From positions 181,875 through 245,874 of IMG/VR virus record IMGVR_UViG_3300024520_000047: 64,000 nt of DNA, one strand, 5' to 3'. The stretch is from a virus. A program made the translations under genes and the position numbers. The notes under the pieces are model-generated. The model was not told where the DNA came from, searched no databases, and saw only the letters and a list, made by a program, of their open reading frames with translations. Each line of letters starts with the position of its first letter. The stretch's first letter is position 1. Below are positions 1-7,824 of the stretch, in pieces.

Positions 1-1450
1 AGGGATTTTGTTCTAACAATATATCTGTAAAAGTTTTCTTTTCATAAAATAACACACATCCTGTGGTGGTCCCGCTAGGGATAACCACACGTCCACTATT
101 ATATCTAAATTGATTATCATTAACTATTTCAGTAATAACCGCAAAATCTTCTGGATATAAATCTGTATTAAAATCAGAATTTAAAGAATTAGTTACAGTT
201 ACAATATTACCCACTTCTTGACCGTGATTAGGATAATTAACTAACACAACACCTGATGGTGAAGCGATAGACATTGAGACACCACAAGTAATAAAATGAG
301 TATCACATGCGGTATCACCAGTTCGTATTTTTAATAATGTTTCTACAGTCCATCCACATTCTGGCCTATTGGGTAAAACTTTATAGGGGTAACCATCTAA
401 TTGGTAAAATCCTTGATAAAAACCACCATAAAGTTGTTGGTAATACCCTTCAGTTCCTCCAGTTACACTCACAATACTATAGTTGGTACGGTGTTGAGTA
501 TAACCAGTAATTTGTTTCATTTTAAATCTTCTATCATAATGGAGATGGTCATATTTATATTGGTCAGGCATCTCAACCCATAACTTTAAACTCTCTACTT
601 GACAAGGAACCTTCAAATACCCTACATTAGTTGTAGTATGTGCTGTAAAGATACCCAAATTAACACTACTTCCTGATTGAATTATTTTTGCTTTACTAAG
701 AGTTACTGTGTAAGCGCTACTACCTGTAAAAACACAACATCCAGAATATTGTAAATTATTCTTTATAATTTCAAAATTATTAGTAATTGAAGTCCCTGTT
801 GATGTTAATCCTGATACATTACATGGATATAAGAATTGAAAAGCTGTTTCGGTTGAGACCTCTGTTGGTGTTGTGGGGCTCCATGTAGCACCACTAAAAT
901 AACAAATTCCTGAGGTAGGTGTGGTAGTTCCTGTGACTGTTCCAGTAATGGCAGTTAAGGAAATGAATTCTCTCAGACACCAATCATACTCGGTGGTATT
1001 ACCACTCATATATTTAACAAGGGAGTTATCTATGCCTGTCAGTCCTACATCACAAATAGATTCTACAAAATTAGTATTTGCGGTGTAAACACTATTTTCA
1101 CATTTAGGGCATGAACATTTAGCGTTGCTAATTGTGGGTGTGTGGTTTTCCCAATATGATAAACTTAATAACGTATTATTATCATAATATTGATTACATG
1201 ATAGATTAGGTTGCCAAGTACTATTAGTATCATTTAAGTCAATCCAAAAACCTAAACAGTTAGACGAAAATGTTATTCCACTCAAATAATCATCTAAGTG
1301 GTCCCACACACATATAATGTATGGGGAATAAATTACTTCCTTATTATAGTCTTTTTCATCCGCCGCTAAAAAGAAATCGTAGTAGCTACTATAATCCAAT
1401 CTTGCGTCTAATTTATTGAAATAATAGTTATTTAAATTTTGTGGTCCCAT
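1..1450 (-). CDS. Partial large virion-like protein (3' end outside window)
   Basis: The frame is open from an ATG at 1448-1450 to the window edge, 483 codons without a stop, so the C terminus is missing. The visible part is rich in Thr, Ser, Tyr and Gly, with many short beta-type stretches and no catalytic motif I recognise. A CSCPKC cluster lies near residue 122, and Cys pairs occur elsewhere, as in other virion-like proteins of this window. It is divergent from the gene at 1501, and each start has its own TATTTAT motif. A tail, fibre or adhesin role is inferred from composition and context only. Confidence 0.6.
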   Translation of the reverse strand, partial: MGPQNLNNYYFNKLDARLDYSSYYDFFLAADEKDYNKEVIYSPYIICVWDHLDDYLSGITFSSNCLGFWIDLNDTNSTWQPNLSCNQYYDNNTLLSLSYWENHTPTISNAKCSCPKCENSVYTANTNFVESICDVGLTGIDNSLVKYMSGNTTEYDWCLREFISLTAITGTVTGTTTPTSGICYFSGATWSPTTPTEVSTETAFQFLYPCNVSGLTSTGTSITNNFEIIKNNLQYSGCCVFTGSSAYTVTLSKAKIIQSGSSVNLGIFTAHTTTNVGYLKVPCQVESLKLWVEMPDQYKYDHLHYDRRFKMKQITGYTQHRTNYSIVSVTGGTEGYYQQLYGGFYQGFYQLDGYPYKVLPNRPECGWTVETLLKIRTGDTACDTHFITCGVSMSIASPSGVVLVNYPNHGQEVGNIVTVTNSLNSDFNTDLYPEDFAVITEIVNDNQFRYNSGRVVIPSGTTTGCVLFYEKKTFTDILLEQNP

Positions 1451-1454
1451 TTAA

Positions 1455-1463
1455 GATAAATAT
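1455..1463 (-). promoter_or_regulatory. Late-promoter-like ATATTTATC motif
   Basis: On the minus strand this reads ATATTTATC and ends 4 nt before the ATG at 1450. It belongs to the TATTTAT family found upstream of many genes here. It faces a second copy for the divergent gene. Confidence 0.4.
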
Positions 1464-1478
1464 TTACTATCTATTTAA

Positions 1479-1486
1479 TATTTATA
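1479..1486 (+). promoter_or_regulatory. Late-promoter-like TATTTATA motif
   Basis: TATTTATA with 14 nt to the ATG at 1501. It is the plus-strand half of a divergent pair in a 50-nt intergenic gap. Confidence 0.45.
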
Positions 1487-1500
1487 GTAAAAACAAATAG

Positions 1501-2175
1501 ATGAAAGAATTAACACATGATGGTACTTGTAATAGGGTTCATCCCGATATTTCTCACGAAAAATGGGAAGAAAAAGAACAAAAAAAAGAAGAAACTAATG
1601 AAGAACAAGAATTAGATGAACTTGTTGATTATGATGGTTCACTATTAAGTTCTAAAATTCCTCTAGGGATTAATAAGACGAATAAAATAAGTAGAAGTAC
1701 TTCAGATGATGTTGTTAAAACCGCACACCAAAAAGGTAATGGTTTGGGGTATTACTATAAGCGTTACTGGGGGGAATCATATCTGGGTGGTGGATTAAGT
1801 GATGTTGAGGATATAGACACCATGTCAGCAGATGAAACAATTGACCATTTTGAAGATGAGTACGGATTAAGTCCATTAAGGGCACACGAAAAAGCGTCAG
1901 AATATGGTAAAATTGTAAATGGTAGTGAAGAAGATTTGCATGATGAGAAACAACGGATTGTAGAATTAGGTAATAATAAAATGAAAGATATGTTAGAAAT
2001 ATTATTAAGTAAGGACGCTAAAAATACAGAACGTGGGTTGGTAGACACGGATAAGCCTATAGAATTACACGATGAGAATAACGATAATCCCATACTAACT
2101 AAAATGGGTACTAAATTTAAACAAGCTTGTGATGCTCACGGAATTAATCCACAAGACATATTAAAAAATATATAA
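1501..2175 (+). CDS. Hypothetical acidic protein, 224 aa
   Basis: I do not recognise this protein. It is hydrophilic and acidic, with a Glu/Lys-rich stretch at residues 20-40 and predicted helical segments towards the C terminus. There is no signal peptide or membrane segment. It heads a run of five short plus-strand genes. The next gene begins at the base right after its stop codon, which suggests translational coupling. A TATTTATA motif upstream points to late expression, so a virion or assembly role is possible but unproven. Confidence 0.65.
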   Translation: MKELTHDGTCNRVHPDISHEKWEEKEQKKEETNEEQELDELVDYDGSLLSSKIPLGINKTNKISRSTSDDVVKTAHQKGNGLGYYYKRYWGESYLGGGLSDVEDIDTMSADETIDHFEDEYGLSPLRAHEKASEYGKIVNGSEEDLHDEKQRIVELGNNKMKDMLEILLSKDAKNTERGLVDTDKPIELHDENNDNPILTKMGTKFKQACDAHGINPQDILKNI

Positions 2176-2628
2176 ATGCCAGATAAAAATTTATATGATA
2201 GAACATTTGAGGTTCCTGATAAATGCATTGAACATATAAAAAATGCATTTACAAATTTTAATGGTCCAAAAACAACAGAAGGGTATGAACGTGCAAAAAA
2301 TATTTTAAAAAATCCAAATATTAGTTTACCCCTATTAAAAAAAATAAATAACTTTTTTAGAAATGAAGAAGAAGGGACTGCACCATATAATTTAACTGGT
2401 GGTGATTACGGTAAAAAAATATTTCAAAAAATGGAGGACCAAGTACGTAGAGGTGAGTCTTCTTCACGTAAAAATAAAATGAGAGGTGGTATGATGAATA
2501 CCCACTATAAAGAACATGAAAAGGACCAAAATGCTAACCCTACGGGTGTAAATGTCCCAAAAGTAGATAGCGTCCCCGCATTAATCGAACAAATAAAGAA
2601 AATTAAAAAACTTATAAACTATTTATAA
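2176..2628 (+). CDS. Hypothetical basic protein, 150 aa
   Basis: Unrecognised. The protein is Lys- and Asn-rich. Its middle segment (about residues 75-115) contains GGDYGKKI and a basic RGGMM stretch, and its C terminus is a helical IEQIKKIKKL segment. It starts directly after the TAA of the upstream gene without any gap and has no own promoter motif, so it is almost certainly translated from the same transcript. The lack of hydrophobic segments argues for a soluble or virion-internal protein. Confidence 0.6.
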   Translation: MPDKNLYDRTFEVPDKCIEHIKNAFTNFNGPKTTEGYERAKNILKNPNISLPLLKKINNFFRNEEEGTAPYNLTGGDYGKKIFQKMEDQVRRGESSSRKNKMRGGMMNTHYKEHEKDQNANPTGVNVPKVDSVPALIEQIKKIKKLINYL

Positions 2629-2638
2629 AAAAAAAGTT

Positions 2639-2962
2639 ATGGCACAAGAACAACAAACAAATCCAGGTGAAAAAATGACAGAAGTTGCAAAAGCAGAAAG
2701 AGATAAGCTATTTCCAAAAAACGAGTATAGCCCAAAATCAGAATTTTATAGTCCCCAACACCCCAACGCTTTAGCGGATGGTGACGATAAAGGAAGAGGT
2801 ACTAGCGTATATTTAGGGGTACACGACACTAAAACCGGTACAAAACTAGATATTCTTACGAGAGATGATTTAGTAAAAACTAACGCTTACAACTCTAAAA
2901 ATAACTATTCTGTTCCTGACGATGAGGCTACAACAGGTACTGTTGGATTAACACCTTCTTAA
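2639..2962 (+). CDS. Hypothetical protein, 107 aa
   Basis: Unrecognised hydrophilic protein, low in hydrophobic residues, with a run of Pro, Lys and Asn in the first 40 residues (NPGEKM, SPKSEFYSPQHPN). It lies 10 nt downstream of the previous stop in the same operon. The A-rich leader (AAAAAAAAGTT before ATG) fits the initiation context seen across the window. It may be an unstructured accessory protein; no function is assigned. Confidence 0.55.
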   Translation: MAQEQQTNPGEKMTEVAKAERDKLFPKNEYSPKSEFYSPQHPNALADGDDKGRGTSVYLGVHDTKTGTKLDILTRDDLVKTNAYNSKNNYSVPDDEATTGTVGLTPS

Positions 2963-2977
2963 TAAAGTTTTAAGAAA

Positions 2978-3340
2978 ATGAAACTTTACAACACCCTACA
3001 TTCACTTATATTAGAAGTAGCTTCTAGGGAAGACACCAAACAAGCTATTGAAAATAAATTAAGGACACTTATTTATTATGAAGGTGATACCGTTAATAAC
3101 CCAGGGTGGAGAACAATCGAACCAGTTTGTGCTGGGACAACAAAAAGAAATAATCCAGTTCTTAGAGCATGGCAAACAGAGGGGGCTACAGATACCGAAG
3201 TTCCTGGTTGGAAATTTTTTAGATTGGATAGGATTAGAAATTGGCAACCGACACTGGATGAGTTTACTGAAGCCCGTCCTGGTTACAACCCAAACGGCGA
3301 TAAAAGTATGAATCAAGTGTGGTTCAACGCAAAATTTTAA
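2978..3340 (+). CDS. WYL-domain-like protein, 120 aa
   Basis: The N terminus (MKLYNTLHSLILEVAS) is a short helix. It is followed by a region resembling phage stand-alone WYL-type domains: a hydrophobic TLIYYEGD strand, RTIEPVCAGTT, VLRAWQ, GWKFFRLDRI and a conserved-looking RPGYNPNGDKSM tail. WYL domains are Sm-like beta barrels that bind ligands or nucleic acids, usually fused to a helix-turn-helix, which is absent here. From memory, similar single-domain proteins recur in marine T4-like phages. The actual ligand and role are unknown. Confidence 0.55.
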   Translation: MKLYNTLHSLILEVASREDTKQAIENKLRTLIYYEGDTVNNPGWRTIEPVCAGTTKRNNPVLRAWQTEGATDTEVPGWKFFRLDRIRNWQPTLDEFTEARPGYNPNGDKSMNQVWFNAKF

Positions 3341-3349
3341 TAAAAAGAA

Positions 3350-3970
3350 ATGGATAAACTACAACAATCTTTATTAAACGCTAAAAGATTTATGGAGCAC
3401 GATGCATTAAAAAGTGCCTCCCGAACAGCATCAACACCACGGACACAAGAACCTGAAATGGGTGAACCAATTATGGCTCACCAAGTACCAAATATGAATA
3501 TAAATGAAAGTAGTATTCCGTCAGCGGCACCAGAAATGACAATGGCACCGAAATCAAAAATGACTAAAGAATCTATTTTAAATTCCAAATTGCCCGACGC
3601 GATAAAACAAGCAATGTTAAGTAATCCAATACCTGACCCTATCCCAGATAACGCCTTATCACCCCAATTCATAAATGAAGTTAGTAAAAAAATGAATTCA
3701 CAAGACTACAGTATAAGTAATATGAGAGCAACGGCTAATTCAAACGTTAAAAAAGAAATCGTTGACCCCATACCGTCATTAATTCCAGACCCACCACCTA
3801 CCCCAGATTCAAGTTCTTTAAAAGAAACAATTAAAGAATGTTTAAAGGAAATTTTAGAAGAAGAAAATTTAATCGTTGAATCTAAAAATCTAAAAGAAAA
3901 TTTACAATTACGAGTAGGAAACAAAGTATTTACAGGAACTATTAAAAATGTAAAAACAATAAAAAAATAA
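3350..3970 (+). CDS. Hypothetical protein with basic C-terminal tail, 206 aa
   Basis: Unrecognised. Residues 1-60 are low-complexity (Ala, Pro, Met, Ser). Residues 60-150 contain several Pro-rich segments (PDPIPDN, PSLIPDPPPTPDS). The last 55 residues form an acidic helix followed by a compact basic end (LRVGNKVFTGTIKNVKTIKK). Such a compact C-terminal element often serves as an attachment or assembly tag in phage proteins; this is inference. It is the last gene before a strong terminator. Confidence 0.55.
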   Translation: MDKLQQSLLNAKRFMEHDALKSASRTASTPRTQEPEMGEPIMAHQVPNMNINESSIPSAAPEMTMAPKSKMTKESILNSKLPDAIKQAMLSNPIPDPIPDNALSPQFINEVSKKMNSQDYSISNMRATANSNVKKEIVDPIPSLIPDPPPTPDSSSLKETIKECLKEILEEENLIVESKNLKENLQLRVGNKVFTGTIKNVKTIKK

Positions 3971-3994
3971 AATACGTTTAAATTTTGTGTTTTT

Positions 3995-4020
3995 ATGGGG
4001 ACTATTGGTCCCCATTTTTG
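3995..4020 (+). terminator. Rho-independent terminator
   Basis: GGGGAC (3997-4002), loop TATTG, GTCCCC (4008-4013), extended by an A-T pair on each side and followed by ATTTTTG. It separates the small-gene run from the sugar operon. Confidence 0.8.
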
Positions 4021-4052
4021 TTTGACAATTTCTTTAATTATGGTTATGTTTC
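4021..4052 (+). promoter_or_regulatory. Promoter of the sugar-modification operon
   Basis: Two readings overlap. TTTG (4021-4024) with 20 nt to TATGTTTC (4045-4052) fits the Bacteroidota consensus. TTGACA (4022-4027) with 17 nt to TATGTT fits a classical sigma-70 promoter. It lies directly after a terminator and 25 nt before the first gene of a run of about 22 tightly packed genes. Confidence 0.6.
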
Positions 4053-4077
4053 AATGTAACAAAATTAATTTAATAGA

Positions 4078-5301
4078 ATGTCAAAATACAAAATTTTAGT
4101 TCTTCCCAGTGACAGAACAGGTGTATCCAAATTTAGGTCTGTAGACCCACACGTATGTTTACAAAAATTATATCCAGACGAATTTTGGGTCGATATAGAT
4201 TATGAACCTAAACTTAATGACGAAAATTATTTAAAAAAATATGATTTAATACATTACCATAGGTCATTACACGCCGATTATAAATTATCACAAAAAACTA
4301 TACCACTATTAAATAAATTAGGGATACCACATATTATGGATGTGGATGATTACTGGTTACCCAATATTGAACATCCCGCGTATATGTTAGTAAAAGGTAA
4401 TGGTATGGACCAACTTATAATGGATAACCTCAAATTAGCACAATATGTTACTACTACAACCCCTCTTTTTGCTAAGGAAATAAAAAGATTATGCTCTAAT
4501 GTACATGTATTGCCCAACGCTATTGACCCAAAAGAAAAACAATTTACAGCTAACCCTACAAAAAGTGACCGAATTAGGATTGGGTGGTTGGGGGGTTCTT
4601 CACATTTAGCAGACCTTCGTATATTAGAAGGTGTCGTAGATAAATTACTTCATTTTAAAGATAAAATACAGTTTGTTTTATGTGGTTTTGACACTAGGGG
4701 GACTATTACCGAATTTAACCAACAAACCAAACAACAAAAACAAAGACCCATTAAACCCAAAGAGTCGGTATGGTTTGAATATGAAAAAATATTTACAGGA
4801 AATTATAAATTGGTTGGTGATGAACAGAAAAAACAATTAATGCAATTTAAATTTGGTGAAGAGTATAAAAATTCTGACACACCTTACCGTAGAGTGTGGA
4901 CTAAACCCATCACCACATATGCCGAAAACTATAATAAATTTGATATAAGTTTAGCACCATTAAAACACCATAAATTTAATGAGGTCAAATCTCAATTAAA
5001 GGTCATTGAATCTGGATTCCATAAAAAAGCACTTATCGCACAGAATTTTGGCCCATATCAAATAGACTGTATAAACGCTTATGAACGAGGAGGCACATTT
5101 AATAAATCAGGGAACGCTATACTAATTGATGAAACTAAAAATCATAAACATTGGTTCCAACAACTTAAAAGACTTATTGAAAATCCAACATTAATTAAGG
5201 ATTTAGGCGAAAATTTATATGAGACAGTCCAAAAATATCATATAGAAAATGTAACTAAAGAAAGAGCTCAAATTTATAGAGACATAATAAATAAACACTA
5301 A
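4078..5301 (+). CDS. GT-B type glycosyltransferase, 407 aa
   Basis: Likely transfers a sugar from a nucleotide donor. The N-terminal half begins with a KILVLPSDRTGVSKFR loop, typical of a GT-B Rossmann fold, and contains DLIHYHRSL and IMDVDDYW. The C-terminal half (from about residue 165) has IGWLGGSSH, FVLCGF and a late segment DISLAPLKHHKFNEVKSQLKVIE, resembling the donor-binding end of GT4-like enzymes (E/K-rich, with a final Glu). Length fits GT4. It is the first gene behind the operon promoter. Acceptor unknown. Confidence 0.75.
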   Translation: MSKYKILVLPSDRTGVSKFRSVDPHVCLQKLYPDEFWVDIDYEPKLNDENYLKKYDLIHYHRSLHADYKLSQKTIPLLNKLGIPHIMDVDDYWLPNIEHPAYMLVKGNGMDQLIMDNLKLAQYVTTTTPLFAKEIKRLCSNVHVLPNAIDPKEKQFTANPTKSDRIRIGWLGGSSHLADLRILEGVVDKLLHFKDKIQFVLCGFDTRGTITEFNQQTKQQKQRPIKPKESVWFEYEKIFTGNYKLVGDEQKKQLMQFKFGEEYKNSDTPYRRVWTKPITTYAENYNKFDISLAPLKHHKFNEVKSQLKVIESGFHKKALIAQNFGPYQIDCINAYERGGTFNKSGNAILIDETKNHKHWFQQLKRLIENPTLIKDLGENLYETVQKYHIENVTKERAQIYRDIINKH

Positions 5302-5315
5302 AACTAAAATAAAAG

Positions 5316-5552
5316 ATGTATTACATAGCAATTGTCGCATTTGAAACTGGGGTAATAGATAATCAAGGAAACCCAAAAATTAAAAAATTTAAATATATTG
5401 TAGAATCAGAATCAGTATATGAAGCTACTGAAAGATTAAGTCACTACTTAAGTGAAGATACTAGAGATTCCGAAATTGTTTCTTTAGTTAAAGCTCCCTA
5501 TGAAGATATTTTACACCCAACTTTAACACCAAAATATTATAGTAATGTTTAA
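5316..5552 (+). CDS. Small DUF4494-like protein, 78 aa
   Basis: A small alpha/beta protein: two strands (YYIAIVAF, KFKYIVES), a helix SVYEATERLSHYL and a C-terminal SLVKAPYEDIL. The strand-strand-helix pattern with VESESVYEA is reminiscent of the Bacteroidota family DUF4494, but the match is weak. Its last 8 nt overlap the next gene, so translation is probably coupled. No function is proposed. Confidence 0.55.
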   Translation: MYYIAIVAFETGVIDNQGNPKIKKFKYIVESESVYEATERLSHYLSEDTRDSEIVSLVKAPYEDILHPTLTPKYYSNV

Positions 5553-6231
5553 AAACATCAATAAACTACTTTTTTTAAATATGGAAACTGTTCCATTATC
5601 TAAATGTTATGAAGACTTTAGGGATGATTACCCTCACCATTATAAATTATGGGTAGAAAGTATTGGAAAAATGTCACACACTAAGGACCAATCGAATCAA
5701 AAAAATTTTGACGAGGATACTTCGTGGATACCCGAGTTTAGTAAAATAATCAGTATTAGTATCGGATTCGTAACTCCAGATGGTGAAAGACATATAAAAT
5801 CATTTATTTATCACGACGAAAAAAAATTATTATTAGAATTAAAAGAAACTTTAGAAAAAGTAGAAAAATTAGGTTTTGACATTTGTGGTCATAATATAAA
5901 AAAATTCCATTTACCTTTTATTAATAAACGAATGATTATTAATGGTATAACACCCCCTAAAATATTGCCTAAATATGACGATAAACCTTGGGAAACAAGA
6001 GTAATAGACCTTAAAGAAATGTGGAATGTTGGGTACTATAAATCTTATACAACTTTAGATTTGATAATGTTTTCATTAGATTTAGAGCCTAAAAACATAG
6101 TAAAAGCTAAAGAGACTATCTTTTCCTTATATTGGGAAGAAAAAAATACGAATAAAATAAAAGAGATTAGTGAAGATTATATATCGGCATTAATGGATAT
6201 ATCAGTAAAAATTAATACATTAAATGATTAA
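5545..6231 (+). CDS. PolB-exonuclease-2-like protein, apparently catalytically dead
   Basis: The fold signature matches the predicted 3'-5' exonuclease family DNA_pol_B_exo2 (RNase H-like) found in Bacteroidota: a first strand with an ETVP motif, IISISIGFV, CGHNIKKF, KRMIINGI, KPWETRVIDLKEMW, YTTLDLIMFSL and LYWEEK. The metal-binding residues look lost. The usual DIET is NMET (N12, E14 kept), FD is FH (F121-H122), and the final YxxxD is absent from the last helix. It overlaps its neighbours by 8 nt on each side. Family membership is moderately sure; inactivity is inferred. Confidence 0.65.
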   Translation: MFKNINKLLFLNMETVPLSKCYEDFRDDYPHHYKLWVESIGKMSHTKDQSNQKNFDEDTSWIPEFSKIISISIGFVTPDGERHIKSFIYHDEKKLLLELKETLEKVEKLGFDICGHNIKKFHLPFINKRMIINGITPPKILPKYDDKPWETRVIDLKEMWNVGYYKSYTTLDLIMFSLDLEPKNIVKAKETIFSLYWEEKNTNKIKEISEDYISALMDISVKINTLND

Positions 6232-6853
6232 AGAATTTAAAGAAATTAAAAACGTTGTTAAAAATCTTAATAAACTTAAAGAGTTAACGACAGATTTAGA
6301 TATTGAAAAAGGTAAATCGCTAGAAGAAGTTTTGGGCTTAGATTTACAGGATATTGAAAATATAACGACACCTTCAGAAAAACCTAAAATAGATATTAAA
6401 TTTATAAATAAAAGTGATAACGATGACCCATCCTATTTTCATGAGGGTGATAGTGGATTCGATTTTCGGGCCCACATTCCTAATTACGACCCACTCGAAA
6501 CCCCCAATATCGTGGTAGAAGTGGGAAAAGTATCTATAATACCTACGGGCCTTTACTTTGGGATTCCTAAGGGTTATGAATTACAAGTAAGGCCACGTAG
6601 TGGATTAGCAGCAAAATTTAATATTACTGTCTTAAATACACCCGGAACAGTAGACAGTAATTATCGAGGAGAAGTTAAAATAATATTAATTAATCTAGGT
6701 GAGACAGATTTTCAAATCGAAAATGGTGATAGGGTAGCTCAAGGGGTGATAACGCCTGTACTCACACCAGAGTGGTCTCAAATGGTAAAAGTAAATAAAC
6801 TAAGTTCAACGGACAGAGGAGAAGGGGGATTTGGAAGCACGGGGAAAATTTAA
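6224..6853 (+). CDS. dut: dUTP diphosphatase (trimeric dUTPase)
   Basis: Hydrolyses dUTP to dUMP, keeping uracil out of phage DNA and supplying the dTMP pathway. All five motifs of the trimeric family are visible: GDSGFDFRA, RPRSGLA, NTPGTVDSNYRG, NGDRVAQ and the C-terminal glycine-rich DRGEGGFGSTG. An N-terminal extension of about 60 residues (Lys/Leu-rich helix) precedes the catalytic domain and is not typical of the family. It sits among sugar-modification genes with an 8-nt overlap upstream. It is the only clear nucleotide-metabolism gene in the operon. Confidence 0.9.
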   Translation: MIKEFKEIKNVVKNLNKLKELTTDLDIEKGKSLEEVLGLDLQDIENITTPSEKPKIDIKFINKSDNDDPSYFHEGDSGFDFRAHIPNYDPLETPNIVVEVGKVSIIPTGLYFGIPKGYELQVRPRSGLAAKFNITVLNTPGTVDSNYRGEVKIILINLGETDFQIENGDRVAQGVITPVLTPEWSQMVKVNKLSSTDRGEGGFGSTGKI

Positions 6854-6858
6854 ATTAA

Positions 6859-7824
6859 ATGCAAAAAAGAATAATATTAATTACTGGTGGAGCCGGATTT
6901 ATTGGTTCTCATCTGGTTAAATATATGGTAGATAAGTATCCATCATATGAAATTCATGTGGTGGATAATCTCACATATGCTGGAAATAAAAAAAATTTAG
7001 ATGGTTATTTAGATAAAATAACTTTCCATGAAATAGATATTTCAGATAATCGTTTTATAAATGCTATTTTTAATATAAATAAATTTGACGGGGTTATTAA
7101 TTGTGCTGCTGAAACTCACGTAGATAACTCTATAGAATCACCACAGATATTTTTTACCAGTAATGTTGCTGGAACATTAAATTTAATAGAATCATCAGTT
7201 AAACATTCTGCACGTTTTTTACAAGTATCCACCGATGAAGTATACGGTGGTTTAGAATACAATGATGGTAGGACATTTTATGAATTCACACCATTTGCTC
7301 CATGTTCCCCATATGCCGCATCTAAAGCTGCTGCTGATTTAATGGTTCTTTCATTTGTGAATACCTACGACCTAAATGCTGTAATTACCCATAGTTCCAA
7401 TAATTTTGGGCCTGTACAACATTTGGAGAAATTAATACCAAAAACAATTAATTGTTTGAAGAACGATGAACAAATTCCAATATATGGAGATGGAAAAAAT
7501 ATTAGAAATTGGATTCATGTTAATGACCATGTGACCGCAATAGATAAGGTTTTTCATCTAGGTAAAAAAGGAGAACGGTATAATGTTGGTTCACCAATGG
7601 AATTAACTAATGTAGATTTAGTAAAAAAGATTTGTAATATTTACGACGCATTAAAGGGATTTAAAGCGGGGACATCTCATAGATTAATAACTTTTGTAGA
7701 AGACCGATTAGGTCATGATTTAAGATATTCCATAAATTACGATAAAATTTCCACTAAACTTAGGTGGAAACCAGAGTCTAATTTTATTTTAGCTTTAAAT
7801 GAAACTATAAAATCTTACATATAA
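6859..7824 (+). CDS. rmlB: dTDP-glucose 4,6-dehydratase-like enzyme
   Basis: An extended short-chain dehydrogenase/reductase that should convert dTDP-glucose to the 4-keto-6-deoxy sugar. The NAD-binding loop TGGAGFIGSH is at residues 8-17. The catalytic TDE (STDEVYGG) and YAASK pair are intact. Also present are SNNFGP, EKLIPK and YGDGKNIRNWIHVNDH, all hallmarks of RmlB. At 321 aa it is slightly short for the family. No rmlA, rmlC or rmlD is visible, so dTDP-glucose would come from the host and the product may feed another branch. Its last base overlaps the next start. Confidence 0.8.
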   Translation: MQKRIILITGGAGFIGSHLVKYMVDKYPSYEIHVVDNLTYAGNKKNLDGYLDKITFHEIDISDNRFINAIFNINKFDGVINCAAETHVDNSIESPQIFFTSNVAGTLNLIESSVKHSARFLQVSTDEVYGGLEYNDGRTFYEFTPFAPCSPYAASKAAADLMVLSFVNTYDLNAVITHSSNNFGPVQHLEKLIPKTINCLKNDEQIPIYGDGKNIRNWIHVNDHVTAIDKVFHLGKKGERYNVGSPMELTNVDLVKKICNIYDALKGFKAGTSHRLITFVEDRLGHDLRYSINYDKISTKLRWKPESNFILALNETIKSYI

